Below, piece after piece: positions 18,732 to 29,099 of a stretch of 64,000 nucleotides of DNA (the stretch's first letter is position 1; each line of letters opens with the position of its first letter). The translations under genes and the position numbers were made by a program. A model generated the notes under the pieces. The model was not told the DNA's origin. It was given only the letters and a program-made list of their open reading frames with translations, and made no database searches. The DNA is from Nakamurella deserti (lineage in GTDB: Bacteria; Actinomycetota; Actinomycetes; Mycobacteriales; Nakamurellaceae): positions 486,315 through 550,314 of the forward strand of contig NZ_QCXS01000003.1 of the NCBI RefSeq assembly GCF_003260015.1, given 5' to 3'.

Positions 18732-18793
18732 TCCGACTCGATTCGGACAACTCCGCGCGGTGGGGTTGATTACCGGGCTGGAAGGGACACAAT
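18732..18793 (+). promoter_or_regulatory. Candidate operator and promoter for the hydroxyisobutyrate-dehydrogenase-like operon
   Basis: The 284-nt gap here holds no gene. TCCGACTCGATTCGGA (18732-18747) is a 16-bp palindrome with one mismatched pair, a possible operator. Downstream, TTGATT (18766-18771), a 16-nt spacer and CACAAT (18788-18793) make a plausible -35/-10 pair about 120 nt before the GTG start. Both are inferred by eye. Confidence 0.35.
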
Positions 18794-18910
18794 GGTGCGG
18801 CTGGGAACTGCGAGGCGCCGTCATCACCGAGGCGCCGGCAGCGGGCGCGCCGGAGCAATCGGACGATCGACCCGCTGGAACCGCGTTCCCGGCGACGACG
18901 AGGAGGACCC

Positions 18911-19807
18911 GTGGTCCGCATCGGTTGGGTCGGGCTGGGGAACATGGGCGCGCCGATGGCGGCCAACCTGGTCCGAGCCGGACACGTCGTCAAGGGCTAC
19001 GACGTCAGTGAGACCGCGTCCACGGCCGCCGCCCGTCACGGCGTCGAGGTGCAGCGATCCATCGCGGGGACGGTCACCGACGCCGACGTTGTCTTCACCA
19101 TGCTGCCGACGGGCGCCCATGCACGGGACGTCCTCCTGGGTGGGGACGGGGTGCTGAGCTCCGCGCCCACGACGGCGGTGGTGGTCGACTCGTCGACCAT
19201 CGACATCGCGACCGCGCGCGACCTGCACGCCGCCGCCCGGGAATCAGGCCACGGCTTCCTCGACGCGCCGGTCTCCGGCGGCGTCTCCGGGGCGGCCGCC
19301 GGCAACCTGACCTTCATGGTCGGAGGAGATGCCGACGTGCTGGCCGCGGCCAGCCCCGTCATCGACGTCCTCGCCGGCAGGGTCGTCCACTGCGGCGGCC
19401 CCGGAAACGGGCAGGCCGCGAAGATCGCGAACAACATGATCCTCGCCATCTGCCTCCAGGCCACCTGCGAGGGTGCCGTTCTCGCCGAGCGACTCGGGCT
19501 CGACAGCGCCACGTTCCAGCAGCTCGCCGCGGCCTCCTCCGCCGACAACTGGGCACTGCGTACCTGGTATCCGGTCGCCGGCGTGGTCGAGACCGCCGCG
19601 TCCAACCGTGATTTCACCCCGGGATTCTCCACGGCCCTGCTGCGCAAGGACGTCGGTCTCGCGCTGCAGGCAGGGAAAGAGACCGGGACCGACCTCAGCT
19701 TCGCCGCGGCTGTCGCAGCGCGACTGGATGTGCTCATCGAGAAGGGATGGGCGGACAGGGATTGTTCCATCCTGGTCGACCTGGTTCTCCGATCGCGGAC
19801 CGCTTGA
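18911..19807 (+). CDS. NAD-binding 3-hydroxyisobutyrate dehydrogenase-like (beta-hydroxyacid dehydrogenase)
   Basis: The 298-residue enzyme has the cofactor motif GLGNMGAPMA at the N-terminus and the substrate-binding DAPVSGGVSGA. The catalytic-lysine helix is NGQAAKIANNM. All are hallmarks of beta-hydroxyacid dehydrogenases that oxidise 3-hydroxyisobutyrate, tartronate semialdehyde, glyoxylate-type acids and similar substrates. The GTG start is fixed by GAGGAGG 5 nt upstream. The next gene, an MHS transporter, follows after 36 nt and is likely in the same operon, so this enzyme may process the imported acid. Confidence 0.9.
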   Translation: MVRIGWVGLGNMGAPMAANLVRAGHVVKGYDVSETASTAAARHGVEVQRSIAGTVTDADVVFTMLPTGAHARDVLLGGDGVLSSAPTTAVVVDSSTIDIATARDLHAAARESGHGFLDAPVSGGVSGAAAGNLTFMVGGDADVLAAASPVIDVLAGRVVHCGGPGNGQAAKIANNMILAICLQATCEGAVLAERLGLDSATFQQLAAASSADNWALRTWYPVAGVVETAASNRDFTPGFSTALLRKDVGLALQAGKETGTDLSFAAAVAARLDVLIEKGWADRDCSILVDLVLRSRTA

Positions 19808-19843
19808 CCCGTTCAATCACCGACAATCGCAAGGAGCTCAACG

Positions 19844-21280
19844 ATGAGTGAAGCGACTGGGGCATCCGTCCCCGGCCAGGTCTCAGCGGACGAGACACCG
19901 CCTGCAGGCCCGACGAACCTGAAGAAGGTCGTCGCGGCGTCCATGGCCGGGACGGTGGTCGAGTGGTACGAGTTCTTCGTCTACGGAACGGCGGTCGCGC
20001 TGGGCGTCTTCAGCGTGGTCTTCTTCCCCGGCGAGACGGCTCGCACCGGTCTGATCTACGGCTTCTCCACCTACGCCGTGGGTTTCGTCGCCCGGCCGCT
20101 CGGCGGCCTGGTGTTCGGGCACTTCGGTGACAAGTTCGGACGCAAGAAGCTGCTGCAGCTGTCCATCTTCATCGTGGGTGTGGCGACGTTCCTCATGGGC
20201 TGCATTCCGAGCCACGCGACGATCGGCTTCGGCGCACCGCTGCTGCTGGTCATCCTGCGCTTCATCCAGGGCTTCGCGGTCGGTGGTGAATGGGGCGGCG
20301 CCGTACTGCTCATCTCGGAGCACTCACCGAACAACCGCCGGGCGTTCTGGGGCAGCTTCCCGCAGGTGGGCGTCCCGCTGGGCAACCTGATCGCCACCGT
20401 GGTGATGCTCGTTCTGAACGCCACCCTCTCCGAGGAGGACTTCTTCAGCTGGGGCTGGCGTGTCGCGTTCTGGCTGTCCGCGGTGATCGTCTTCGTCGGC
20501 TGGTGGATCCGGCGCAGCGTCGAGGACGCGCCGATCTTCAAGGCGGCGAGCGCGCACGAGGAGGAGATGATCGCGCACCGCCCCGCTTTCGTCGACGTTT
20601 TCCGGCTGTACCCGCGCGAGATCATCATCTCGATGCTCTGCCGGGCCGGTGAGAACGTCTTGTACTACACGGTCGTCACGTTCTCCATCACCTATCTGAC
20701 CGGCATCGGCATCAAGCCGCTGACCATCCTCACGTTCATGCTGATCGCCCACGCCGTGGAGTGCGTGTGGATCCCGATCGTCGCGACCTGGGCGGACAGG
20801 ATCGGCCGGCGGCCCATCTACATGCTGGGCGCGGTGCTGATGATCGGCTACGCCTGGGTGGGCTTCCTGCTGTTCGACGGCAGCCGCAACGGCGGATCCC
20901 CGCTGTGGTTCACCCTCGGGCTGCTGGTCGGAGTCCTGGTGCACGGCCTGATGTACGCGGTGCAGCCGGCCCTGATGAGCGAGATGTTCCCGACCAAGAT
21001 CCGCTACACCGCGGTGTCCATCGGTGCCCAGCTGACCAGCGTGTTCTCCGGCTCGGTCGCACCTCTCATCGGTGTCGCACTGCTGAGCAACGTCGCTGCG
21101 AAAGGGACCGCGATCACCGACGAGAACTCCGACTGGTCCAAGGTCGCGATCTACGTCGCCATCATGGGCGTCGTGTCGTTGATCGGCACGATCCTGTACA
21201 AGGAGACGAAGGGCACCAGCCTGGCCGACGTGGACGCGCTGGACCGGCGTCAGGTGTCCATCAGCGGCGCGCGTCGGTAG
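19844..21280 (+). CDS. MHS-family MFS transporter (metabolite:proton symporter)
   Basis: The 478-residue protein has twelve predicted helices and the family signatures: TVVEWYEFFVYG in helix 1, GHFGDKFGRKK between helices 2 and 3, and RFIQGFAVGGEWGGA in helix 4. That combination marks the metabolite:H+ symporter group (ShiA, ProP, KgtP, dicarboxylate carriers). The ATG has an AAGGAG site. It shares an operon with the preceding dehydrogenase and is closed by a strong hairpin. The likely cargo is a small organic acid or betaine; the sequence does not say which. Confidence 0.92.
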   Translation: MSEATGASVPGQVSADETPPAGPTNLKKVVAASMAGTVVEWYEFFVYGTAVALGVFSVVFFPGETARTGLIYGFSTYAVGFVARPLGGLVFGHFGDKFGRKKLLQLSIFIVGVATFLMGCIPSHATIGFGAPLLLVILRFIQGFAVGGEWGGAVLLISEHSPNNRRAFWGSFPQVGVPLGNLIATVVMLVLNATLSEEDFFSWGWRVAFWLSAVIVFVGWWIRRSVEDAPIFKAASAHEEEMIAHRPAFVDVFRLYPREIIISMLCRAGENVLYYTVVTFSITYLTGIGIKPLTILTFMLIAHAVECVWIPIVATWADRIGRRPIYMLGAVLMIGYAWVGFLLFDGSRNGGSPLWFTLGLLVGVLVHGLMYAVQPALMSEMFPTKIRYTAVSIGAQLTSVFSGSVAPLIGVALLSNVAAKGTAITDENSDWSKVAIYVAIMGVVSLIGTILYKETKGTSLADVDALDRRQVSISGARR

Positions 21281-21290
21281 CGCGACGAGA

Positions 21291-21327
21291 GAAGGGGCGG
21301 GTGCCGCATTCCGGCGCCCGCCCCTTC
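21291..21327 (+). terminator. Strong hairpin after the MHS transporter gene
   Basis: GAAGGGGCGGGTGCC, a 7-nt loop and GGCGCCCGCCCCTTC form a 15-bp stem with one G-T pair, 10 nt after the stop. A partial copy of the right arm (CCCGCCCCTTCATCGT) is repeated immediately downstream. Confidence 0.7.
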
Positions 21328-21402
21328 ATCGTCCCCGCCCCTTCATCGTCGATGGGTGGGTCTGCGTGCCGGAGGTCCACACCGCACGCAGCCGTGCGCG
21401 GG

Positions 21403-22539
21403 TCAGTCCTGCATGGCGACGATGGCGCGGCCGGTGATCTCACCGCGGGCCAGTGCCTGGTAGGCCTCGTTCGCTTCCGCCAGCGTGTACCGCCGGGTGA
21501 CCGCGGTCTCGACGTCGAACGAGCCGTCGGCGGCCAGCTGTACGACACGGGCGAGGTCCTCCCGCGTGCGGGCGCCGAAGGAGCCGATCACCCGCTGACC
21601 GCGGCGGACGAGGGGCGTGATCTCGATCTGGGCGCTCTCCACGCCGGCCGCGATCCCGATGGCCACCATCCGGCCCCCGTCGGCCAGCATCCGGAACGCC
21701 TGGGTGAAGGTCTGGGGCCGGCCGAGGGCCTCGAACGCGGCATCGACGCCGACCCCGCCGGTCAGCTCGCGGACCGCCGCGACCGCGTCGGTCTCGCTGG
21801 AGTTGACGACCTCGTGCGCACCGAGCGCCCGTGCGGCCTCGAGCTTCTCGGCACTGACGTCGACGGCGATGATCGGCGAGGCACCCGCAGCCCGAGCGAC
21901 CTGGATGATCCCCGAGCCGACACCGCCCACGGCCACCACCGCCACCGACTCCCCCGCCGTGAGCTCCGCCGCGCGGTGCACCGCTCCGTAGGCGGTGAAG
22001 GCGGCGCACCCGAGAATGGCCGCCTGTTCGGCGGCCAGTCCGGCCGGGAGGCCGGCCAGCGCGGCGATCGGCACCACGGAGTACTCGGCCAGCCCCGCCA
22101 TCGAGTACATCGCCAGTGGCGTCCCGTCCTCGCGGGCGAGGCGGGTGGTGCCGTCGTACAGCGTGCCGTTCAGGCGGTTCTGGTTGAAGAAGTTGGCGCA
22201 CAGGTCGTCCCGGCCGCGCCGGCAGGCGTCGCAGGTGGTGCAGGGCATGATGAACGCGCCGACGACGGCCTGCCCCTCGGTGAGATCCCGGCGGTCGGCG
22301 GTGCCCTCGCCGAACGCCACGACCGTCCCGCTGACCTCGTGCCCGAGCACCGCCGGTCCGGGGAAGCGCACCTCACCCTTGAGGACGTGCAGATCGGTGT
22401 GGCAGACGCCGCACGAGACCACCTTGATCAGGACCTCGTCCCGACGTGGTGCGGGCACCGGGATGCGTTCGAGCCTGAGCTCCGGAGCGTCGCCCGGCCA
22501 CACGGCGGCCAGCATCGTCGGGGGAAGTGCATCTGGCAT
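21403..22539 (-). CDS. Zinc-dependent alcohol dehydrogenase (MDR family)
   Basis: This 378-residue enzyme carries the catalytic zinc motifs CGVCHTD and LGHEVSG. A structural zinc lobe follows with CTTCDACRRGRDDLC, then the cofactor motif GVGSG and an HEVVNSS block. It is only distantly similar to the other alcohol dehydrogenase in the window and is not a recent duplicate. The ATG has an AAGGAG ribosome site. It is divergent from the luciferase-like gene, with ~280 nt between the starts. The substrate is unknown. Confidence 0.9.
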   Translation of the reverse strand: MPDALPPTMLAAVWPGDAPELRLERIPVPAPRRDEVLIKVVSCGVCHTDLHVLKGEVRFPGPAVLGHEVSGTVVAFGEGTADRRDLTEGQAVVGAFIMPCTTCDACRRGRDDLCANFFNQNRLNGTLYDGTTRLAREDGTPLAMYSMAGLAEYSVVPIAALAGLPAGLAAEQAAILGCAAFTAYGAVHRAAELTAGESVAVVAVGGVGSGIIQVARAAGASPIIAVDVSAEKLEAARALGAHEVVNSSETDAVAAVRELTGGVGVDAAFEALGRPQTFTQAFRMLADGGRMVAIGIAAGVESAQIEITPLVRRGQRVIGSFGARTREDLARVVQLAADGSFDVETAVTRRYTLAEANEAYQALARGEITGRAIVAMQD

Positions 22540-22817
22540 GGGGACTCCTTCGTACCGGCCGGCCGTCAAGGCGCGGCGTGCGGCGCGGCGCCTCTTGGCC
22601 GTCGTCGGTGACGTCTGCGATGCCCTCCCAGTATCGCCGGTCCGGGCGTTGCGGACACGCTGGACGCGGAACCACCCGGACGGACGTGCGGATGGGGACC
22701 GCAGCGGACGGCACCCGGGGCACGGGGCACGGGGCACGGGGCCTGTCGGAGGCGGCGGCCGGGCAGCAGCCCGGCGCGACTACCGTGGCGGTGCCCGAAC
22801 CACCTGGAGGAGGACCG

Positions 22818-23840
22818 ATGCCGCGTCCCGGCGAACCACTGCGCAACCTGGGCTTCCTGACCATCGGCGTCTTCGACGGGGCAGACCCCGGCCCGGGGCA
22901 CGAGAGCCTGCTGCGGACGATCGAGCTCGCCGAGGACCTGGGTTACGACAGCGTGTGGCTGCGGAACCGGCACCTGCAGTTCGGCGTCTCGTCGCCGGTC
23001 GCGGTGCTGGCGGCGGCGTCCCAGCGGACCTCGCGGATCCAGCTCGGTACGGCGGTGATCCCGCTGGGCCTGGAGAACCCGTTCCGGTTGGCCGAGGACC
23101 TCGCCACCGTGGACCTGCTGTCGCACGGCCGGCTGCAGCCGGGGGTGTCGGTGGGCACCCCGATGCGTTATGACAGCTTCCGCACCGCGCTGTACCCCGA
23201 GACCCACGACGTCGAGAACTTCACCAAGGACCGGGTGCTGCGATTGCTGGCGTACCTCCGGGGCGAGCCGGTGAGCGATTTCGAGGGCGTGGAGGGCATC
23301 GAGACCTGGTCCCGGACCGTGCAACCGCACTCCGCGGGCCTCGCCGAGCGGGTCTGGTACGGCGGAGGGCTCGAGTCCGCGGTGTGGGCCGGTCAGCAGG
23401 GCGTCAACTACCTGACCAGCTCGGTGGTGACCACGGCCGCGTCGTCGTCGACCGATTTCGCCACCATCCAGGCCGAGCAGATCGACGCCTACCGGGCCGC
23501 CCACGTCGCCCCCGGGCGCGCCCGCGTCTCCCAGGGGCTGGTCGTCATCCCGACCGACACCGCCACCCCCGAGCAGGTCCGGATGTACACCGCCTACGCC
23601 GAGAGCCGCTTCGCCCGGACCCTGGCGCCGCAGGGACCGCGGAAGATGCTGTTCGCGCCGGACCTGGTGGGGACGTCCGAGCAGATCGCCGAGGCGCTGT
23701 ACGCCCACGCCGGCTTCCAGCGGGTCGACGAGGTCGCCTTCGCCCTGCCGTTCAGCTTCTCCGAGCCCGACTACCGGCAGATCATCGGCGACATCGCCAC
23801 CCACCTCGGGCCGGCGCTGGGCTGGTCGCCCGCGAGTTGA
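22818..23840 (+). CDS. LLM-class (luciferase-like) flavin-dependent oxidoreductase
   Basis: The 340-residue protein has the bacterial-luciferase TIM-barrel pattern: AEDLGYDSVWLRNRH, RIQLGTAVIPLGLENPFRLAEDLATVDLLSHGR and a late AGFQRVDEVAF segment. Such enzymes use FMN or, in actinobacteria, F420 to oxidise or reduce small organics. The ATG is preceded by a near-perfect GGAGGAGG, which implies strong translation. It stands alone on the plus strand. Substrate and cofactor choice cannot be read from the sequence. Confidence 0.88.
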   Translation: MPRPGEPLRNLGFLTIGVFDGADPGPGHESLLRTIELAEDLGYDSVWLRNRHLQFGVSSPVAVLAAASQRTSRIQLGTAVIPLGLENPFRLAEDLATVDLLSHGRLQPGVSVGTPMRYDSFRTALYPETHDVENFTKDRVLRLLAYLRGEPVSDFEGVEGIETWSRTVQPHSAGLAERVWYGGGLESAVWAGQQGVNYLTSSVVTTAASSSTDFATIQAEQIDAYRAAHVAPGRARVSQGLVVIPTDTATPEQVRMYTAYAESRFARTLAPQGPRKMLFAPDLVGTSEQIAEALYAHAGFQRVDEVAFALPFSFSEPDYRQIIGDIATHLGPALGWSPAS

Positions 23841-23903
23841 CGGCGCCCGCCGGACACGATCGATGATCAGACCTTGATGAAAATCAACCCGAACGGGTGC
23901 GGA

Positions 23904-24503
23904 TCACCTGTATTGCGTGCACATGGTTGCGGCGTGAGCTGAGCCACCCGGCGCTGGGCAATCGGGGAGATGCCGTTGGCACTGCTCCCTGCGCGATGCA
24001 GTGATCGGCGTCGATCCGAGCGATCGCGGTCCGTCCGGCACCCACGGTGCCGCCGGTGACTGACGGCGCTCCCGAGCACCATCGAGGGGTCCGTCCTTCC
24101 GGCCGGGCGGCAGGTCGTCGAAGCCGCTGACGGGGCGCTGGACCGGGCGCACCCGCAGGACGCCGTCGCGGAGGCCGACCTCGGACCCTGGCCCGGCCTC
24201 GCTGCGCAGGTGCGCGTCGAGTTGCACGGTGAACAGCAGGAACGCCCGCTCGAGCGGGTCGGTGACCTCCGGGTGGACCGACCGGGCGGCATCGGCGGTG
24301 CGGGCGAGGTGCGCGCGCAGCTGCGCCTCGTCGAAGGCGAGCCGCACCGGTGGGTCGAAGGTCCGGCCGCCGAAGGAGCGCACGACACCGTAGCGGCCGT
24401 CATCGGCCCAGGTCAGCTCGATCGACGACGTCCAGTCGCCGGCGTGGGCGAGCCTGTCCGTGAAGGGCTCGGGCGGGTGGTCGCCCGGCCGGTGATGCCG
24501 CAT
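23904..24503 (-). CDS. Hypothetical protein, C-terminal third doubtful
   Basis: The first ~135 of 199 residues look like a real small soluble protein: WTSSIELTWADDGRYGVVRSFGG, then helical DEAQLRAHLARTADAARSVHPEV and FLLFTVQLDAHLRSE. A GAGGGG ribosome site stands before the ATG. From residue ~138 onward the sequence turns into Arg/Pro/Ser-rich text ending in an A+T-richer stretch, which looks non-coding. A lost stop codon or frameshift near 24090 may have lengthened the frame. No family is recognised. It lies downstream of groEL on the same strand, after a terminator. Confidence 0.45.
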   Translation of the reverse strand: MRHHRPGDHPPEPFTDRLAHAGDWTSSIELTWADDGRYGVVRSFGGRTFDPPVRLAFDEAQLRAHLARTADAARSVHPEVTDPLERAFLLFTVQLDAHLRSEAGPGSEVGLRDGVLRVRPVQRPVSGFDDLPPGRKDGPLDGARERRQSPAAPWVPDGPRSLGSTPITASRREQCQRHLPDCPAPGGSAHAATMCTQYR

Positions 24504-24541
24504 GACGGTCCCCTCTGACGGATTACGGAGCCCCGGAACGC

Positions 24542-24580
24542 CCGAAGGCCCGCCCCGGCGAACCGGGAACGGGCCTTCGG
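24542..24580 (-). terminator. Terminator hairpin of groEL
   Basis: CCGAAGGCCCG and CGGGCCTTCGG form an 11-bp perfect stem with a 17-nt loop, 28 nt after the groEL stop. There is no T-run. Confidence 0.7.
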
Positions 24581-24608
24581 TGGTGCGGTCGAACAGGTGG
24601 GGCTGGAC

Positions 24609-26420
<1,812 letters not shown>

Positions 26421-26447
26421 TTAGCACTCTCACCCATCGAGTGCAAG
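26421..26447 (-). promoter_or_regulatory. CIRCE operator overlapping the groEL promoter
   Basis: TTAGCACTC-N9-GAGTGCAAG differs from the CIRCE consensus in two bases of one arm. On the minus strand TTGCAC (26446-26441), a 17-nt spacer and TAAACC (26423-26418) could be the -35 and -10, so the operator would cover the promoter. The rest of the 246-nt gap shows nothing else. Confidence 0.85.
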
Positions 26448-26474
26448 AAAACAGGAGGTGTCGGGACGGTGCCG

Positions 26475-27287
26475 TCAGCAGCCGGCGAGGGCCGTCCGGG
26501 CCGCGTCGGCCAGCTCCTCCGGGCAGGCCGGCCGACGGGCCGGATCGGTGTGCAGACCGGCGGCGATGACCCGGTCGATGCGGTCCGGCAGGCCGGTGAT
26601 CGCGGCCAGCGACGGCGCCCGTCCGCGCAGGTGTCCGCCGATGACCTCGGTGAGCCGTCCGGCGAACGGTGGCCGGCCGGCGAGCAGCGCGAACAGCACG
26701 CAGGTGAGCGAGTAGACGTCGCTGCTCGGACCGATGGACGTGCCGCGCAGGTGCTCCGGGGAGGCGTAGTTCGGGGTGCCGACGAAGTCCGACCGGGCGT
26801 CCGGGGCCGCGTCCTGGAGGCCGTAGTCCATCAGGAAGACATGGTCAGGGCGGTCGCGGGCGAGCAGCACGTTGGCCGGTTTGACGTCCAGGTGCAGCAA
26901 GCCGCGCCGGTGCAGCGCGGCCAGCGCGCCGGACAGCTGACCGAAGATCCCCATGGCCCCCACCGGCCGGAGCCCGCCGGAGCGCAGCGCGGTCTGTACA
27001 TCGCTGCCGACGACGAGCCGCATGGCGACGAACAGCCGGCCGGCGGCCTCCCCGATCTCGTAGATGGGGATGACGTTGGGATGGTCGATGGCGCAGACCT
27101 GCCGGGCGAAGCGGGCCCGGATCGCCGGGTCGGCGCTGACGCGGGGGTGCATCACCTTGCAGGCCACCTCGTCGCCGGACCGTCGGTCCCGCGCCCGGTA
27201 GACCGTGCTCATCCCGCCGCGGCCCAGGACGTCCCCGAGGGCGTAGTCGCCCAGCGCCGTCCCGGCCAGCTCGGCCCCGTCCCCCAT
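26475..27287 (-). CDS. Small soluble Ser/Thr protein kinase, non-RD type
   Basis: The 270-residue protein is just a kinase domain, with no membrane segment or sensor domain. It has the glycine loop GRGGMSTVY (22-30), the ATP-anchoring Lys44 in VACKVM, the catalytic loop HLDVKPANVLL (Asp134, Lys136, Asn139) and DYG (Asp154) in place of DFG. Two features are odd. Arg before the catalytic Asp is Leu (HLD, a non-RD kinase), and the helix-C Glu of PknB-like kinases appears to be Gln63. It may be weakly active or regulated by partner binding. The start is probably leaderless. It is divergent from the Mur ligase gene. Confidence 0.88.
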   Translation of the reverse strand: MGDGAELAGTALGDYALGDVLGRGGMSTVYRARDRRSGDEVACKVMHPRVSADPAIRARFARQVCAIDHPNVIPIYEIGEAAGRLFVAMRLVVGSDVQTALRSGGLRPVGAMGIFGQLSGALAALHRRGLLHLDVKPANVLLARDRPDHVFLMDYGLQDAAPDARSDFVGTPNYASPEHLRGTSIGPSSDVYSLTCVLFALLAGRPPFAGRLTEVIGGHLRGRAPSLAAITGLPDRIDRVIAAGLHTDPARRPACPEELADAARTALAGC

Positions 27288-27295
27288 GGCCGTCG

Positions 27296-27365
27296 AGGCT
27301 AGGGCGGCCGGTCCTCAACCGGCGGGAGGCGGGCCGCGGACCAGCCCAGATGCCCCCATTAGGGT
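27296..27365. promoter_or_regulatory. Divergent leaderless promoters of the kinase and Mur ligase genes
   Basis: On the minus strand TAGCCT (27301-27296) ends 8 nt before the kinase ATG. On the plus strand TAGGGT (27360-27365) ends 7 nt before the Mur ligase ATG. Both fit TANNNT and neither gene has a ribosome site. Clear -35 boxes are not evident. Confidence 0.5.
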
Positions 27366-27372
27366 TACCGCC

Positions 27373-29097
27373 ATGACGGCAGCCTCCCCCGGTTCCGAGA
27401 TCGCCCCCGTCGAACTGCGGGTGCTGACCGGACCGAACCTGTACTTCACCCGGCCCGCGGTGAAGCTGACCCTGGACGCGTCGGCGGCGCTGGCCGCGGA
27501 CGCCGCGGTCATGCTCGGGTGGCAGCAGGCGATCGCGCCGACGGCGTCGGCGGTGGGCCTGCCCGGCTCCGAGGTCCGCGCGCGGGCGGTGGCCGAGCTC
27601 GCGGCGGCCCTGGTGCGGCGGATCGCCGCGGGGATCCGGCGGCGGGTGCCCGCGGTGGGGCGTCCCGGCGACGACGACACGGTGGTGGCGGCGTTCCCGT
27701 TCAAGCACCAGGATCTGGCGGAGGCGTTCGGCGAGGCGGTCGCGGCGGCGTTCGGCGCCGTCACCGTGCAGGGCGCCGACCCGAAGACGGCCGTCGCCGC
27801 CGCGCGGCAGCGCCTCCGGGACGTTCCGGTCGGCCCGGTGACCCGGCCGCTGCGTCCGGCCATCCCGGTGATCGCGGTGACCGGCACCAACGGCAAGACC
27901 ACCACCACCCGACTGATCTCGCACCTGGTCCGGACCGGTGGCAGGATCCCCGGGTGGTCGTCGACGGACGGCATCGTCATCGACGGCGAGGTGGTGGAGA
28001 CCGGCGACTGGTCCGGGCCGGGCGGCGCCGCCCGGGTGCTCGAGGACCCCAGGGTGCAGGTCGCGGTGACCGAGACCGCCCGGGGTGGCATCCTGCTCCG
28101 CGGCATCGGGCTGGCGGTCAACGACGTGTCGGTGGTGACCAACATCAGCGCCGACCATCTCGGCACGCTGGGGGTGCACACCGTCGAGCAGCTCGCCGAG
28201 GTCAAGTCGGTGGTCCCCCGGATCACCCGACCCACCGGCTGGGCGGTGCTCAACGGCGAGGACGACCTCGTCTACGCCATGCGGGGGGTGACCCGGGCCC
28301 GGGTCTGGCTGTACGCGACCGATCCCGAGAACCCACGGCTGGCCGAGGTGCTCGACGCCGGCGGCCGGGGGATCACCGTGCTGGACGGCGAGATCGTCGT
28401 GCTGGAGCGGGGCCTCGATCCGGTGCGGGTGATCGCGGTGGCCCGGGTGCCGCTGACCCTGGGCGGAGCGTCCAGGGTGAACCTGGCCAACGTGCTCGCG
28501 GCGACGGCCGCGGCGCTGGGCATCGGCTGCGACCTGACGACGGTGCGGGCCGGGCTCTCGACCTTCGCCGGGGACGCGGCCCACAACGCCGGGCGGCTCA
28601 ACTGCTACCTGGTGGGCGACTCGGTCGACGACAGCACCGTGGTGATCCTCGATCTGGCGCACAACGAGGCCTCGCTGGCCTCGCTGCTGGAGGTCGGCGG
28701 CGCATTCCGCCGGCCGGGTGGCGAGCTGGTGACGATCGTCGGGACGGCCGGCGACCGTCCGGACGAGGCGATCCACGCGATGGGTTCGATCGCCGCGCGG
28801 CACGCGGATCGGGTGCTGATCGCGGACAAGGCCAAGTACCTGCGCGGCCGCGCGCCGGGCGAGATGGCCGAGCTGTGGCGGTCGGGCGCCACCGAGGCCG
28901 GCGTGGTCGACGTGCCGGACTTCGCCGACGAGCTGACCGCGATCCGCTCGGTGCTGGACGCCGGCCTGCCACCGGGATCGGCGATCGCCGTGTGCACCCT
29001 GGAGCAGCGCATCGAGAGCGTCGAGGAGATCACCACCCGGGGGGGCCATGAGCTGACACCAGGGGAGATCCTCGACCGGGTGTCGGGACGGGCGTAG
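27373..29097 (+). CDS. Mur ligase family protein: cyanophycin-synthetase-like, lacking the ATP-grasp domain
   Basis: The 574-residue protein begins with a domain like the N-terminal domain of cyanophycin synthetase: ELRVLTGPNLYFTRPAVKLTLD matches REVRVYRGPNYYSYEQSIHLTVD of the CphA at 38.5-41.2 kb. Another shared block is TVVAAFPFKHQDLAEAFGEAV. It then passes directly into a Mur ligase with P-loop GTNGKTTTTR (~171-180), TARGGILLRG, ISADHLG and DLAHNEAS. The ~320-residue ATP-grasp domain present between these parts in CphA is missing. Mur ligases join an amino acid to a carboxylate using ATP; the substrate here is unknown. The start is probably leaderless. Confidence 0.85.
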   Translation: MTAASPGSEIAPVELRVLTGPNLYFTRPAVKLTLDASAALAADAAVMLGWQQAIAPTASAVGLPGSEVRARAVAELAAALVRRIAAGIRRRVPAVGRPGDDDTVVAAFPFKHQDLAEAFGEAVAAAFGAVTVQGADPKTAVAAARQRLRDVPVGPVTRPLRPAIPVIAVTGTNGKTTTTRLISHLVRTGGRIPGWSSTDGIVIDGEVVETGDWSGPGGAARVLEDPRVQVAVTETARGGILLRGIGLAVNDVSVVTNISADHLGTLGVHTVEQLAEVKSVVPRITRPTGWAVLNGEDDLVYAMRGVTRARVWLYATDPENPRLAEVLDAGGRGITVLDGEIVVLERGLDPVRVIAVARVPLTLGGASRVNLANVLAATAAALGIGCDLTTVRAGLSTFAGDAAHNAGRLNCYLVGDSVDDSTVVILDLAHNEASLASLLEVGGAFRRPGGELVTIVGTAGDRPDEAIHAMGSIAARHADRVLIADKAKYLRGRAPGEMAELWRSGATEAGVVDVPDFADELTAIRSVLDAGLPPGSAIAVCTLEQRIESVEEITTRGGHELTPGEILDRVSGRA

Positions 29098-29099
29098 GG

